A stretch of DNA of 64,000 bases from Bacteroidota bacterium (GCA_026391455.1 JAPLEH010000061.1:35810-99809); one strand, 5' to 3'. Positions 8,601 to 17,420 are shown, numbered from the stretch's first letter. A program made the numbers and translations. The notes: generated from the letters alone by a model not told the origin.

Positions 8601-9862
8601 TGGTGAGAAATAATACCTATTTTAAAGAACAACTCAGTTTCAATTATGATAATAACGGATTGTTGCTTGAAACAGTAACTCCGGAGCAGAAAGTCAGTAC
8701 TAAAATTTACGATTACAATGACAGGGTTGTTACAGCAGACATAATGAATGCTTCAAAATTTGAGGTTGCTTATACCTCTTTCGAAACCAACCAAAAGGGT
8801 GGATGGGACTATGATCAGGCAAATTGTATTGCAGCGGAATCTGTAACGGGTAAAAAAGTATTCCACTTCCCTGCTTCTGCTATTTCATTGACTAGAGCAG
8901 TTGTTTCTGCAAAGGCAAACAGGTTGTCCCTTTGGATAAAAGGAAATATTCCATATGTGTCACATAACGGGCTTACACTCAGTGTACTGAAGTCGGTTAA
9001 TAACCCGGTGACCGGCTGGACTTATAAAGAATATATGTTTACAGGATCAGGCACCATATCCATTACTAATGCCGGCACAGGGGAAGCAGATATTGATGAA
9101 CTGAGGCTCTGCCCAATAGATGCAAGAATGAGCACGGTAGCATATGACCCCAAAGTAGGAAAGATAACGGAATGTGATGTTAATAACAGGCTTGTTTATT
9201 ATGAGTATGATGGATTGGGCAGACTGAAGCATCTACGGGATGACCGGAGGAATATTCTCAGGAAAATTTGTTATAACTACGCAGGAGAGCCTGAGAATTG
9301 TGTAGATGTAAGTGATAATGCCCCGCAATGGAGGCCAACGGGAATTACCCAATGTCAGCGTTGCCCTTTCAATGGCCTTTATTTTACAGGTGTAAAAGAG
9401 CGTTATGAACAAGATATGAATCCGGCCAGTCCAACATTCAATACATACCGTTGGGCAACAGACCCTACCGGTACTTGTGACAACCCTGCTGTTTGGGTTA
9501 CAACTAATACATACTGCCAACAGGCTAATACAGCTCCTTATGGCAATACGGGATATGTGATAACAGAAAAAACGGATATAAATCCCTGTAGCCCAACTTA
9601 TAACCAGGTTCAGCAATCGTATGAATATAATACGACTTCCTGCCCTCTTCCGGCGGTTTGTAATCCTGCATGTACTAGCCCGCAATATAAATGTATTAAT
9701 GGGGTTTGTGTGGCTGGTACATGGAGTGTACTCAGGGTAAGAAAGCTAACTAGATCAGGCCCTTGGGAATGTACTTATGTGTGGTGTTATCCAGATGGAA
9801 CGTATAGTGATTACTACCAAATAATAACATCGTCAACAGCATGTAATGTAACTTGTTTTTAA
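5684..9862 (+). CDS. RHS/YD-repeat-like secreted protein without RHS core
   Basis: The protein has 1392 residues. The ATG at 5684 gives the signal peptide MRMIFLLFGFFSFNVLKSQ; the frame is open from 5597, but that part overlaps the upstream gene. The N-terminal region (VSLQNGSAGYEIPLFSY) is typical of Bacteroidota RHS-family proteins. YD-like repeats follow, including YYEYDGLGRLKHLRDD near residue 1175. There is no RHS-associated core or obvious toxin tip. Instead the last 200 residues are Cys-rich and contain two related units (DMNPASPTFN and DINPCSPTYN), then a knot-like CNPACTSPQYKCINGVC segment. Such proteins form large shells at the surface in related systems. It sits 11 bases from both neighbours, upstream and downstream. 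Confidence 0.75.
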   Translation: MRMIFLLFGFFSFNVLKSQVSLQNGSAGYEIPLFSYSDAKSGLGTGVSLSYSSGNGLVVSSKASNTGQNWSLLAGGAIFRKQNGEPDDQNSTAAFPVIPNGNGRGFNQEIAVYDQDYQSVNWAGDPYSRNYIDNYYPNGYMYSEFPLDMVEQTPTNWPLYHLAPRELALSLRFKTNMDTKWKMSRRALADRQQDVFLFQCNGMSGQFVIGRDGNIMPLGDSKLIITKTTADLTAQNIRTRINGFTITDENGIIYNFSAYELSEVMKYVDISSEGSGSFRKYVSSSEPTGKYTIQKWVLTEILNPLTQERIIFEYENYSLDLITDKTPSYQSTVGQASEAVQVYEQRARGQLKRLKNIQLPDGHKVVLIYNSNFNRWDVPDDYALAQVKVLYNNEEINAYTLGYGYMVKKEIKNYTDIIPEADKRFARLCLTTVQRTGTGQNEPPYKISYYTGSETTDPKDIVPPFDCMAQDHWGYYNKSTVVNNDDANPSKEVLKDLMLNNALYRQPSSGAARFGLLKTVENPLGGKLTFVYEQNDSKDADNPTLTKIAGGVRVSKTIVSDGVDAANDIVTEYKYKLADGSTSGWGYETPVYTSNREIKIWNASNNQGYTKEGILKYDLASAIAKFGVNTIASVGFKIAVKASFKAAKSAAMLGKLTCEEIAKINPLKDPASLYASYVIGKMIDGLFLLFNQTDYVNSTSYSFLPYQAQNPIGINYSRVEVINTSVPGGTGKVVNEFSAPANVRSEIPAYGMPYSPKQRYASWKYGLPARTAIYSQSGVLQSEQINTYNIVVSPVTGNNHKSCKVEATRPESVWCWVGSQSNAIPLTDFNWEYYYPVTGRVELVNSIEKNYSPSGIISQAEVNSTTNSDYLNRTSTTTRSNGDVIKVINYYPNDYNNISTAIQEMKNRNMLAVPISTETWLIKPGGGEFLVDATINEFDKLVNGQVKIKRIYKLETKLPLLKSIIGEQNPGILVRNNTYFKEQLSFNYDNNGLLLETVTPEQKVSTKIYDYNDRVVTADIMNASKFEVAYTSFETNQKGGWDYDQANCIAAESVTGKKVFHFPASAISLTRAVVSAKANRLSLWIKGNIPYVSHNGLTLSVLKSVNNPVTGWTYKEYMFTGSGTISITNAGTGEADIDELRLCPIDARMSTVAYDPKVGKITECDVNNRLVYYEYDGLGRLKHLRDDRRNILRKICYNYAGEPENCVDVSDNAPQWRPTGITQCQRCPFNGLYFTGVKERYEQDMNPASPTFNTYRWATDPTGTCDNPAVWVTTNTYCQQANTAPYGNTGYVITEKTDINPCSPTYNQVQQSYEYNTTSCPLPAVCNPACTSPQYKCINGVCVAGTWSVLRVRKLTRSGPWECTYVWCYPDGTYSDYYQIITSSTACNVTCF

Positions 9863-9873
9863 AATAGTAAAAT

Positions 9874-10389
9874 ATGATATACTCTTTAGTAAATGGAATA
9901 CTCCCATGGCTTATCAGCTTCTACAGCCTCAGTTTTCAGAATAGTGAGGGTAGCAATATTAATATGAGTAGCTACCAGGGAAAAAAGGTTTTGTTGGTAA
10001 ATATCGCTACGGGCAGTGACAAGGTTAGCCAGCTTGCAGGGTTGAAACAACTGCAACAGCAATATGCTGACAGCCTCGTTGTAATTGTCTTTCCAAGCAA
10101 TAGCTTCGGACACGAAACCAGAACAGATGCGGAAATCAGGCAGTTTTGCCAGAGTACTTATAATACTAATTTTATTATCGCATCAAAATCAAATGTAACG
10201 GGTACGGGAGTTAACCCGGTGTTTGCTTGGCTGGCCGATAAGTTGAAGAACGGTGAAATGAATGCTGTAGCCGGAGGAGATTTTCAAAAGTTCCTGATAG
10301 ATAAAGATGGAATGCTCGTTGGCGTATTTGCACCAAAAGTAGTTCCGCTGGACAGTGAAATCATTGATGCGATAACCACAACGCTGTGA
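9874..10389 (+). CDS. Glutathione-peroxidase-fold protein lacking catalytic residues
   Basis: The protein has 171 residues. After a hydrophobic N-terminus (LPWLISFYSLSF), the segment SYQGKKVLLVNIATGSDK aligns with the glutathione peroxidase start of the form YKGKVVLVVNVASxCG. FPSNSFGHE aligns with FPCNQFGxQE, and GGDFQKFLIDKDG aligns with WNFxKFLVDxxG. All four catalytic positions are lost: the peroxidatic Cys, the Gln of the NQFG motif, and the Trp and Asn of WNF. The protein is therefore predicted to keep the thioredoxin-like fold but not the chemistry. It lies 11 bases after the core-less RHS gene and 100 bases before the RHS gene with core, so it probably serves that system, perhaps as a binding or folding module. 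Confidence 0.7.
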   Translation: MIYSLVNGILPWLISFYSLSFQNSEGSNINMSSYQGKKVLLVNIATGSDKVSQLAGLKQLQQQYADSLVVIVFPSNSFGHETRTDAEIRQFCQSTYNTNFIIASKSNVTGTGVNPVFAWLADKLKNGEMNAVAGGDFQKFLIDKDGMLVGVFAPKVVPLDSEIIDAITTTL

Positions 10390-10489
10390 CCGTTTTTTGC
10401 CTGGTACAGGTTATTGATTCATGACGGTGCAACCAGTCATAAACCAGCCGGGCCCATGATGATATTTTTTTAAGCTGCAAAAATGTGAT

Positions 10490-13400
10490 ATGAAAGTAAA
10501 GCAACTAATTTTATCTATGATGCCGGTAATATTACTGGGTGCATCAGTCTTTCTCAATAAAGAAGCAAGTGCACAGGTAGCATTACCCGACCCCTATCAG
10601 CCTGGCAGTAAGATCAATTATGTCAGAGTATGGGAATCCAGTGTTCCGGAAACAAACAGTAATGTTTTACTGGCAAGGCCAATGGGCGAGGTTACTCAGG
10701 CCACCGAGTACTTTGATGGCCTGGGAAGAACGCTTGAAACAAGTATAAAGAATGGCTCATTGATTAAAAACCCCAATGGAGCGGGTTATTTAAATGCCGA
10801 CCTTGTAAGCGCAAAGCGTTATGACCAGATGGGAAGAGAACAATATCAGTATTTACCTTTTGCAACTCCCTATCCAATGAATGGAGAACTTGTAACACTC
10901 CCATTTCATTTGCAAGCGAATTATATGCAGACAAAATTTCCGGATGAACACTTTTATTATTCTAAAACAGAATATGAATTGTCGCCTGGCAGCAGAGTAA
11001 TTAAAACAATGGCGGCGGGGGATAGTTGGGTGGGAAATAATAATGGCATTGTCATTAATCATGAATTAAATACAGCTACGGAGGGAATACGGATATGGAA
11101 CATTGATTTTGCAGCGGGGGCTTTACCTTACTCTACACAGGCTTATCAAGCAGGGAAACTTGCAAAAGGAATAATGATTGATGAAAAAGGAAAAAAAGTA
11201 TATACCTATTCCGATCTTGATGGCCGGGTGATATTAAAGAAGGTACAGGAAAAAGAAACAGGGTCCGGATTGGATGAAAACAGCCACACTGGCTGGCTTT
11301 GTACTTATTATGTTTATGATGATCTGGGCCAGTTAAGAAGCACTATAACCCCTAAAGCCGTAAAATATTTAGAAAATAATGGTTGGAGTTTTTCCAATCC
11401 GGATGTCTATCAGGAACTCTGTTTTTGGTACGAATTTGATGCAAGGGGAAGGGCTATTGTGAAACATACACCCGGTGCTGGGCTTATATATCTTGTATAC
11501 GATAAAAAAGACAGGCTGGTACTTTCACAGGATGAAAATCAGCGGAACAGACCGGTAAAGCAATGGTCTTTCTTTTTGTATGACAATCTGGATCGAACGG
11601 TAGCTACTGGTCTCTATGATATTAATGCCACGCGGGAAGCAATGCAATCTTATGTGGAAGCCTTAAATAATGGCATAGTTTACATTACTATTTTTACCGG
11701 AATCAATGAGACTGTTAAGGTGGATAACCCCGTGGCGGGGGGAGCAACTTATTGTAACTCCTGCTCAAATACGGTAATTAATAGTGTAAATTATTACGAC
11801 GACTATAACTACCCGGGCGTAAAGCCATTCAATGCGGATTTTTCATTTTCATCGCATAATACCAATTCAAACGCAGGCCCTGTCCCGGTTATTGAGGCTG
11901 TAGTAACATCACAAAGAACAGTTGGTTTTTCTACAGGTTCTAAAACCAGGGTAATAAACGAGAGCCATGATGATGGTAATCCTGCGAATGATATCTTTCT
12001 CACAGCCACGAGCTACTATGACGATAAAGGAAGAAGTGTGCAGACCCTTTCTGATAACGTAAAGAATGCAGTGGATTACGCCACCACCCAATATGATTTT
12101 TCCGGAAAGGTTTTGAGTGTATGCGAAAAACACACAATGCCCGGCACAAGCATTTCAAATTTGGCCATTATCAGTAAATATGAATACGACTGGCTGCAAC
12201 GGATAAAGTTGCTTTCAAAGAAATTTGGGAATGGTGAATATAAAAAACTGGCTCAATACGATTACGACGAAATGGGCCGTGTAAAAAATAAAAAACTTTC
12301 GCCTGATTATAATGGCGGCGCTGGTATTGAGTCTTTCAGGTATGATTACAATATCAGGGGCTGGCTGAACGGCATCAATAAAGATTATGCACTGACCTCC
12401 ACCTCATTGAATCAGTGGGAGCATTATTTCGGTATGTATTTGGGTTATGACAACCGTGACAACAGGTTTACAGCAGCCCAGTACAATGGTAATTTAACCG
12501 GTGCTATATGGAAAACCCAGGGAGATAATATGCCGCGCAGGTACGACTACCAGTATGATAATGCCGGACGTTTTACCCAGGCGCTCTTTTTGCAAAAAGA
12601 AAAACCAACAGATGCTGGCTGGAATAACCTGAAAATGGATTTCTCCGTAACCAATATACAATATGACGAGAATAACAATCTGCTGCAGATGTACCAGAAA
12701 GGGGTATTGCCAGGCAATAATACTCCGGTTATTATTGACAAATTACTATATGAATACAAGCAGGTGGCTGGTGCATCGTGGAGCAACCAATTACGGAGGG
12801 TATTTGACCAAACCACAGACCTTACTTCGGCGAATAACGGGTTATTGGGGGATTTTAAAGATGAAAATTATGGTATAAACACGGACGACTATCAATATGA
12901 CGGAAATGGTAACCTTGTAAGAGATAATAATAAGAAAATTCGTGTCGGCACCAGCAATGGAGTGGTATATAATTTTATGGATAAGCCGCAAAGGATCACA
13001 GTTGAGGGTAAAAGCATCATTGATTTTACCTATGATGCGGATGGTATAAAGCTGGCAAAAAAAGTGACTAATACATCCACTGGCACCTGGAAAACCACCT
13101 GGTATATGGGAGGTTTCATTTATGAGGAAACGGGCACAGGCGGGCTAAAACTTACCATGATTTTGCATGAGGAAGGGAGAATAAGAATAGTGCAACCAAG
13201 TAGCAACCCACGCATTTCGCAAAGTGGTTATTTTGATTTGGTTAATAGCAGTGATCTGAACAAAGGAATATTTGATTTCTTTATAAAAGATAATCTGGAG
13301 AACACCCGGATGATTGTTACGGAAGAAATGCATTCAGAGTTTCATAACGCCACGATGGAGGATGCAATGGCCGGATATGAGGAAAGAATGTTTGGACAGG

Positions 13401-15247
13401 TGGATGCGAACGGCAACCCGATACCTGGGAGCAATGAATTGTTATTATCAAGGGCCGATAAATCGGAGGCAAACGGATGGAATGCCAATACCAGCCAGAA
13501 AATTAGCAAGCTATCGCAGTATGGAAGAAAGATAGGCCCCAATATGGTGCTGAAAGTAATGGCGGGGGATAATATTGCAGCGAAAACAGATTATTACTAC
13601 ACAGGTAGCCCCTCAAATCCCGGAGGAAGCAATATTCTGAACAATGTGGTAAGCAGTTTGCTGAACGTATTGACAACGGGTGCACCAACGGGCGGCCTGC
13701 ATGGCTCGGCCACTAACATAGCCAATAATATTACAGCAAACCCTGGTGATCTTGGCACTTTTTTAAACAACCAGAATAACACCAGTAGTACAACCCCGCA
13801 GGCCTATATGAACGTCCTTTTCTTTGATGAGAATTTTAATTTTGTACCCTACGATCCTATAACCGGGCTGGGTAGCAATGCCTGGCGTGTAGGTGACGGC
13901 GGCGATAATAAGTATATACCCTTACAAATAAGTAAGGCACCAAAGAACGGTTATGCATTTGTATATCTGAGCAACGAAAGCCAGACTGTTGTATTTTTCG
14001 ATAACTTTGAAGTAACACATATACGCGGGCAGCTTACAGAAGAAAATGCCTATTATCCGTATGGATTGAAGATAAAGGGGCTGAGTGCAAAATCATTTGA
14101 CAAAGGCGATAATAAATATGGCTATCAAGGCAGCTTTAGCGAAGAGGAAGAAGAAACTGGTTGGGATGAATTTGCTTTAAGAATGTATGACCCGCAAATT
14201 GGTAGATGGACGGGTGTGGATCCGTATGATGAATTTGCGAGCCCGTATGTGGGGATGGGGGCAAATCCGGCGAATAATGTGGATCCGGATGGGGGAAGTA
14301 TATTTGAAGGGATGTCATTATTTTCGAGAGTTGCTGTTGGAGCAGTCGGAGGCGCAATAGCTGGAACAATAGTAGGTACACTTTCTAATAAAGAAAACTG
14401 GAGTAAGTACGCAATTGGTGGAGCGATTTTGGGAGGGTTCACAACATATTTATTATCCTCTCCTATTAATGTTAATGTTCAATTTGTTCCGACTTGGGCT
14501 CAAGTTGCTGCCGATGCAAAAAGCCATAATGGACTTTTTAGTTCTGCATATTTTGGCGGAAAAGTCAGATCTATACTCAACGAAATATTTAGTTTGGGTA
14601 AAATTGTAACAATTACAGGAGATGGATTTAAGAGTGGCGAGGTTTACACTGACAAAGATGGTAAAAGTCACACAAGTAATGGCGGATTAACGAGTAACCT
14701 AGAAAATTATTTTCGTAGACATAGCCTTGCCAAAGCAGTAAGAAACGCATTTACTGAGTTTCATAGCAGCAGTATGGGCAATTGCTACAATTCTGGCCCG
14801 GGTCAATTTAGCGGAATTTCAAAATACTTTAATAGTAGCTCTACTTTTTTGTATGGGAATTGCTTTCAGGCATCTGTTACAGATGCCACATCCTCTGCCT
14901 TAAATGGTGCTAAAGTAATAGGGTCTTATAATCAACAATTGGATTTGCCATTTTTACTTACTGGTAGACTATCGGGTAACCCTCAGTTGGTGAGAGAAAA
15001 CTCTGTAGTAGCCCCTAGCACACCATCTTCGCCTACAACATTAGATCCAGATTTTTTGAAACACCGAGTTTCTCAAAACGGAGTAACTATTTATGACGGG
15101 AGGGCAATGACTAAAGTTTCCTTTTCAGGGCGAGTATCATATAGGAAAATAGGAGAAGCTTGGGCAAGGAGAATAAATGATAAATATTATAAACTTGGCA
15201 GAAGTACTCTAAGAAATATATTTTCCTTAATTTCAGCAGGATATTAA
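10490..15247 (+). CDS. RHS-repeat protein with RHS core and novel C-terminal tip
   Basis: The protein has 1585 residues with a signal peptide ending ASAQ. The start resembles DUF6443 (ATEYFDGLGRTLETS). Many YD repeats follow (YDQMGREQYQYLPF, YYDDKGRSVQTLSD, YDADGIKLAKKV). The RHS-associated core lies near residues 1190-1269, with EFALRMYDPQIGRWTGVDP and ANPANNVDPDGG. The last 316 residues (14297-15247) differ in character and form the expected effector tip. They contain two Gly-rich hydrophobic segments at about 1282-1298 and 1308-1323, two GNC motifs and a basic C-terminus, but no toxin family I recognise. The next gene, 11 bases on, encodes a lipoprotein that fits an immunity partner. By analogy with RHS systems it is a contact-dependent or exported polymorphic toxin. 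Confidence 0.85.
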   Translation: MKVKQLILSMMPVILLGASVFLNKEASAQVALPDPYQPGSKINYVRVWESSVPETNSNVLLARPMGEVTQATEYFDGLGRTLETSIKNGSLIKNPNGAGYLNADLVSAKRYDQMGREQYQYLPFATPYPMNGELVTLPFHLQANYMQTKFPDEHFYYSKTEYELSPGSRVIKTMAAGDSWVGNNNGIVINHELNTATEGIRIWNIDFAAGALPYSTQAYQAGKLAKGIMIDEKGKKVYTYSDLDGRVILKKVQEKETGSGLDENSHTGWLCTYYVYDDLGQLRSTITPKAVKYLENNGWSFSNPDVYQELCFWYEFDARGRAIVKHTPGAGLIYLVYDKKDRLVLSQDENQRNRPVKQWSFFLYDNLDRTVATGLYDINATREAMQSYVEALNNGIVYITIFTGINETVKVDNPVAGGATYCNSCSNTVINSVNYYDDYNYPGVKPFNADFSFSSHNTNSNAGPVPVIEAVVTSQRTVGFSTGSKTRVINESHDDGNPANDIFLTATSYYDDKGRSVQTLSDNVKNAVDYATTQYDFSGKVLSVCEKHTMPGTSISNLAIISKYEYDWLQRIKLLSKKFGNGEYKKLAQYDYDEMGRVKNKKLSPDYNGGAGIESFRYDYNIRGWLNGINKDYALTSTSLNQWEHYFGMYLGYDNRDNRFTAAQYNGNLTGAIWKTQGDNMPRRYDYQYDNAGRFTQALFLQKEKPTDAGWNNLKMDFSVTNIQYDENNNLLQMYQKGVLPGNNTPVIIDKLLYEYKQVAGASWSNQLRRVFDQTTDLTSANNGLLGDFKDENYGINTDDYQYDGNGNLVRDNNKKIRVGTSNGVVYNFMDKPQRITVEGKSIIDFTYDADGIKLAKKVTNTSTGTWKTTWYMGGFIYEETGTGGLKLTMILHEEGRIRIVQPSSNPRISQSGYFDLVNSSDLNKGIFDFFIKDNLENTRMIVTEEMHSEFHNATMEDAMAGYEERMFGQVDANGNPIPGSNELLLSRADKSEANGWNANTSQKISKLSQYGRKIGPNMVLKVMAGDNIAAKTDYYYTGSPSNPGGSNILNNVVSSLLNVLTTGAPTGGLHGSATNIANNITANPGDLGTFLNNQNNTSSTTPQAYMNVLFFDENFNFVPYDPITGLGSNAWRVGDGGDNKYIPLQISKAPKNGYAFVYLSNESQTVVFFDNFEVTHIRGQLTEENAYYPYGLKIKGLSAKSFDKGDNKYGYQGSFSEEEEETGWDEFALRMYDPQIGRWTGVDPYDEFASPYVGMGANPANNVDPDGGSIFEGMSLFSRVAVGAVGGAIAGTIVGTLSNKENWSKYAIGGAILGGFTTYLLSSPINVNVQFVPTWAQVAADAKSHNGLFSSAYFGGKVRSILNEIFSLGKIVTITGDGFKSGEVYTDKDGKSHTSNGGLTSNLENYFRRHSLAKAVRNAFTEFHSSSMGNCYNSGPGQFSGISKYFNSSSTFLYGNCFQASVTDATSSALNGAKVIGSYNQQLDLPFLLTGRLSGNPQLVRENSVVAPSTPSSPTTLDPDFLKHRVSQNGVTIYDGRAMTKVSFSGRVSYRKIGEAWARRINDKYYKLGRSTLRNIFSLISAGY

Positions 15248-15258
15248 TTTAGTAAGTA

Positions 15259-15894
15259 ATGAAAAATTTAATAGTTTTTATTTTTTTGATTTCATCGGGT
15301 GCTTGTATGGTTCGTAAAACTGTAACAACAACTAACTACGATGGTCAAAAAGTATTAATGGTAAATAATGTAAGTTTATTTGGTGGGATTTCACTTGATT
15401 CAAGTGAATCAAAAAACAAAAAGGGGGTTGTTAAGCTTATTTATAAGCAGGATACACTGTATTCGATAATTTCTTCTTACAATAACGAGAAAAAGCAGTC
15501 TGTTTACAATGTGTCTTTCAATAGCAAAAAAATCTCTCTTTCAAGTGAAAGTAAATACCCTAGATATGTGAATGTAGATACAATTATCTTTTTAGCAGGG
15601 CAATGTTATTGGAAGAGGATATATTATGATTACAATTTAATGAACTCGAATAGACAGTGGGCAGGGAAAACAACCTTTTCTCATTACTTTTATAAAGATA
15701 ATGCCCTACTTCGGAAGGATGATAACTTCTTTAGAGAAGATAGTGTTATTGCATTAATGCCACTTTCTCGCTATGTTAATATTAAAGCTCAAACCGAGCC
15801 CGCTAAAGTTGCAGATTATCATACTCTTGAATCAGGGATAACTCAAAAAAACTCTGAATTATTATTTTTTCGAAAATATATCATGCAAAAATAA
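15259..15894 (+). CDS. Lipoprotein, probable immunity partner of the RHS toxin
   Basis: The protein has 211 residues. MKNLIVFIFLISSGAC is a lipoprotein signal with lipobox SGAC. The mature part is beta-rich with many Lys, Ser and Tyr residues and is not assigned to a family. Position is the main clue: it starts 11 bases after the stop of the RHS protein, where polymorphic toxin systems place the immunity gene. A periplasmic or envelope lipoprotein immunity would fit a tip that acts on the envelope, which agrees with the hydrophobic Gly-rich segments in that tip. The base composition is AT-rich, like the other cassette genes downstream. Confidence 0.6.
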   Translation: MKNLIVFIFLISSGACMVRKTVTTTNYDGQKVLMVNNVSLFGGISLDSSESKNKKGVVKLIYKQDTLYSIISSYNNEKKQSVYNVSFNSKKISLSSESKYPRYVNVDTIIFLAGQCYWKRIYYDYNLMNSNRQWAGKTTFSHYFYKDNALLRKDDNFFREDSVIALMPLSRYVNIKAQTEPAKVADYHTLESGITQKNSELLFFRKYIMQK

Positions 15895-16028
15895 GTTTAG
15901 TCTCCTCGTGTTTTATGCAAATTGCTTTTTTGAGTTTTCGGCGTTTCTGGCCTTAAGGATTATTTTTTCCTGCCCGTTGTCTCACTCCCCAAACATTTCA
16001 GCCTACCGGACGTGGCTTAATCGGAGCT

Positions 16029-16469
16029 TTGCTTAAACCAAGCCCTCATGCATATTCATTTCCAGGGAATGATGAAATGTATTGGAAAAATCATCCTGAA
16101 GAACTTCCTTCGCTGGTTATAAAACCTGTTGAACGTTTTCCTGGACATGGAAATAGAAAAGATAATACAAATCCGCATATTGTTTATACATTTACTTTTA
16201 TACCGCCACCAGGAGATACAAGAACACCAGTATTAAAATATGGTATTGCGGATGAACTGACAGGAGGAATGAGTAGACCTCAAAGTCAGTTGGAAGGATT
16301 GCGATCCAAATATGGCATTACAGTAACTTATACTTTTATGCGAGTTCTTAACAGGGCAACAGCCTTGGCAATGGAACAACAATTAACAGATAGGCACTAT
16401 GATAATTATAAAGAGAATCCGCGAGCTCAAATTTTACCGAAACCCACACAAATAAAGAAAGGTTTTTAG
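16029..16469 (+). CDS. Orphan C-terminal toxin-tip cassette (possibly GIY-YIG/URI-like)
   Basis: The frame starts at a TTG (16029), but it is open back to 15957 after a stop and encodes RCLTPQTFQPTGRGLIG just upstream. No in-frame ATG lies near the start, so it looks like a displaced 3' end of an RHS-type gene rather than a normal gene. The 146-residue product has LKYGIADE, then QLEGLRSKYG, LNRATALAMEQQLTDRH and PRAQILPKP. This layout resembles small KYGIS-type toxin tips, and the first motif recalls GIY-YIG/URI nucleases; that assignment is tentative. A gene one base downstream (16471) is the likely immunity partner. The piece could be recombined onto the upstream RHS gene as an alternative tip. 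Confidence 0.5.
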   Translation: MLKPSPHAYSFPGNDEMYWKNHPEELPSLVIKPVERFPGHGNRKDNTNPHIVYTFTFIPPPGDTRTPVLKYGIADELTGGMSRPQSQLEGLRSKYGITVTYTFMRVLNRATALAMEQQLTDRHYDNYKENPRAQILPKPTQIKKGF

Positions 16470-16470
16470 C

Positions 16471-17271
16471 ATGAAGTCATATATTTTTCGATTAGGATCG
16501 GTGGGGGCACATATGGTTGGGGGGCCTGAGACAGGGGCTTTGGACTTAATATATAGTTATCTTCTTCAAGAATTTAAACAAGATATTTATTCGCATATTC
16601 ACATAAATCAAATAGGGGAAGATTTAAATGAAGTAATTTTAAAAGAAGGTAAAAAAATTCATGTTAATATTCGCTATCCGGCTTATGATAATTTTGAACA
16701 GAAATCTATCTATGAAAGGAATAAAATTCGTCTTGATGTTATTCATGCAGGGTTACTAAGAATAGCGGAATACGATAAAAAGTTAAGTATAGAAAAGCTT
16801 GAAGCTATCAGAAATAAGATAGTGAACCAAAATTTTGATTTTAAATTTCATATAAAAGACTATCCGGGTAAAAAGAAGTCGAATATTATTGCTAAGGTTA
16901 TCGTTCATCCATTAATAGACAGGTTTGATTATTATGTAATAATTGAGAAAGAAAATAAAGTCAAATGTGAAGTGTTAATCTATAGTGCCGGGACAAATCT
17001 TTTTTATTTTCCTTATTTTTTTAAAACAGGCAAATGGTTGAACGAAAACCAATTAGTTCTTACGGGTTCGATGGGTGAATTGGAAACTCATATTTTTATT
17101 GACGAATGCAGGGTGGTAACAAAAAACCTGACCCAGTATAAGAACCCTCCATATTATACTTTAATAAAATTTGGGATCACCGAACTGGAAAAGGAAGCAG
17201 CAAGAAAAGACTGGCAACATTCTTTACCTCCATCAATCTCAGGTATAATAAGGCCAGATATTAACAACTAA
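16471..17271 (+). CDS. Putative cytoplasmic immunity protein for the orphan tip
   Basis: The protein has 266 residues and no signal peptide or membrane segment. It is rich in Lys, Ile, Tyr and Asp. The N-terminus (YIFRLGSVGAHMVGGPETG) is distinctive, but I do not recognise the family. Its ATG follows the stop of the orphan tip by a single base, the classic toxin-immunity arrangement. A cytoplasmic immunity protein would match a nuclease-type toxin. The coding sequence is strikingly AT-rich compared with the metabolic genes after 20 kb, suggesting horizontal acquisition together with the tip. Confidence 0.5.
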   Translation: MKSYIFRLGSVGAHMVGGPETGALDLIYSYLLQEFKQDIYSHIHINQIGEDLNEVILKEGKKIHVNIRYPAYDNFEQKSIYERNKIRLDVIHAGLLRIAEYDKKLSIEKLEAIRNKIVNQNFDFKFHIKDYPGKKKSNIIAKVIVHPLIDRFDYYVIIEKENKVKCEVLIYSAGTNLFYFPYFFKTGKWLNENQLVLTGSMGELETHIFIDECRVVTKNLTQYKNPPYYTLIKFGITELEKEAARKDWQHSLPPSISGIIRPDINN

Positions 17272-17365
17272 TGTAAAAGAAAATAATACACTCGTGAAAA
17301 TTGCCGATCAATAATTTTACGTTTCGTCAAAATCATGAGAACACAGCATAACGTCAATGAGAAGT

Positions 17366-17420
17366 AAACCCATTTCCGCATGGCGTCTGGCCACCTAGCT
17401 ATAGCAAAAGGGCCGACGCC
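17366..17420. repeat. GCGTC-core hairpin element, copy 1
   Basis: GGCGTCTGGCC (17382-17392) pairs with GGCCGACGCC (ending 17420), with one bulged T and a loop of about 18 bases. The preceding bases CCATTTCCGCATGGCGTCTG resemble CATTTCCATCTAGCGTCTG at 18970-18990. It lies between the orphan immunity gene and the truncated zincin fragment, and the rest of 17272-17520 holds no gene. Confidence 0.55.

Noticed and set aside
10490..15247. Type IX sorting domain at the end of the RHS protein
   Set aside because: No C-terminal barrel-like sorting motif is present; the tail is basic and follows an RHS core, so it is read as a toxin tip.
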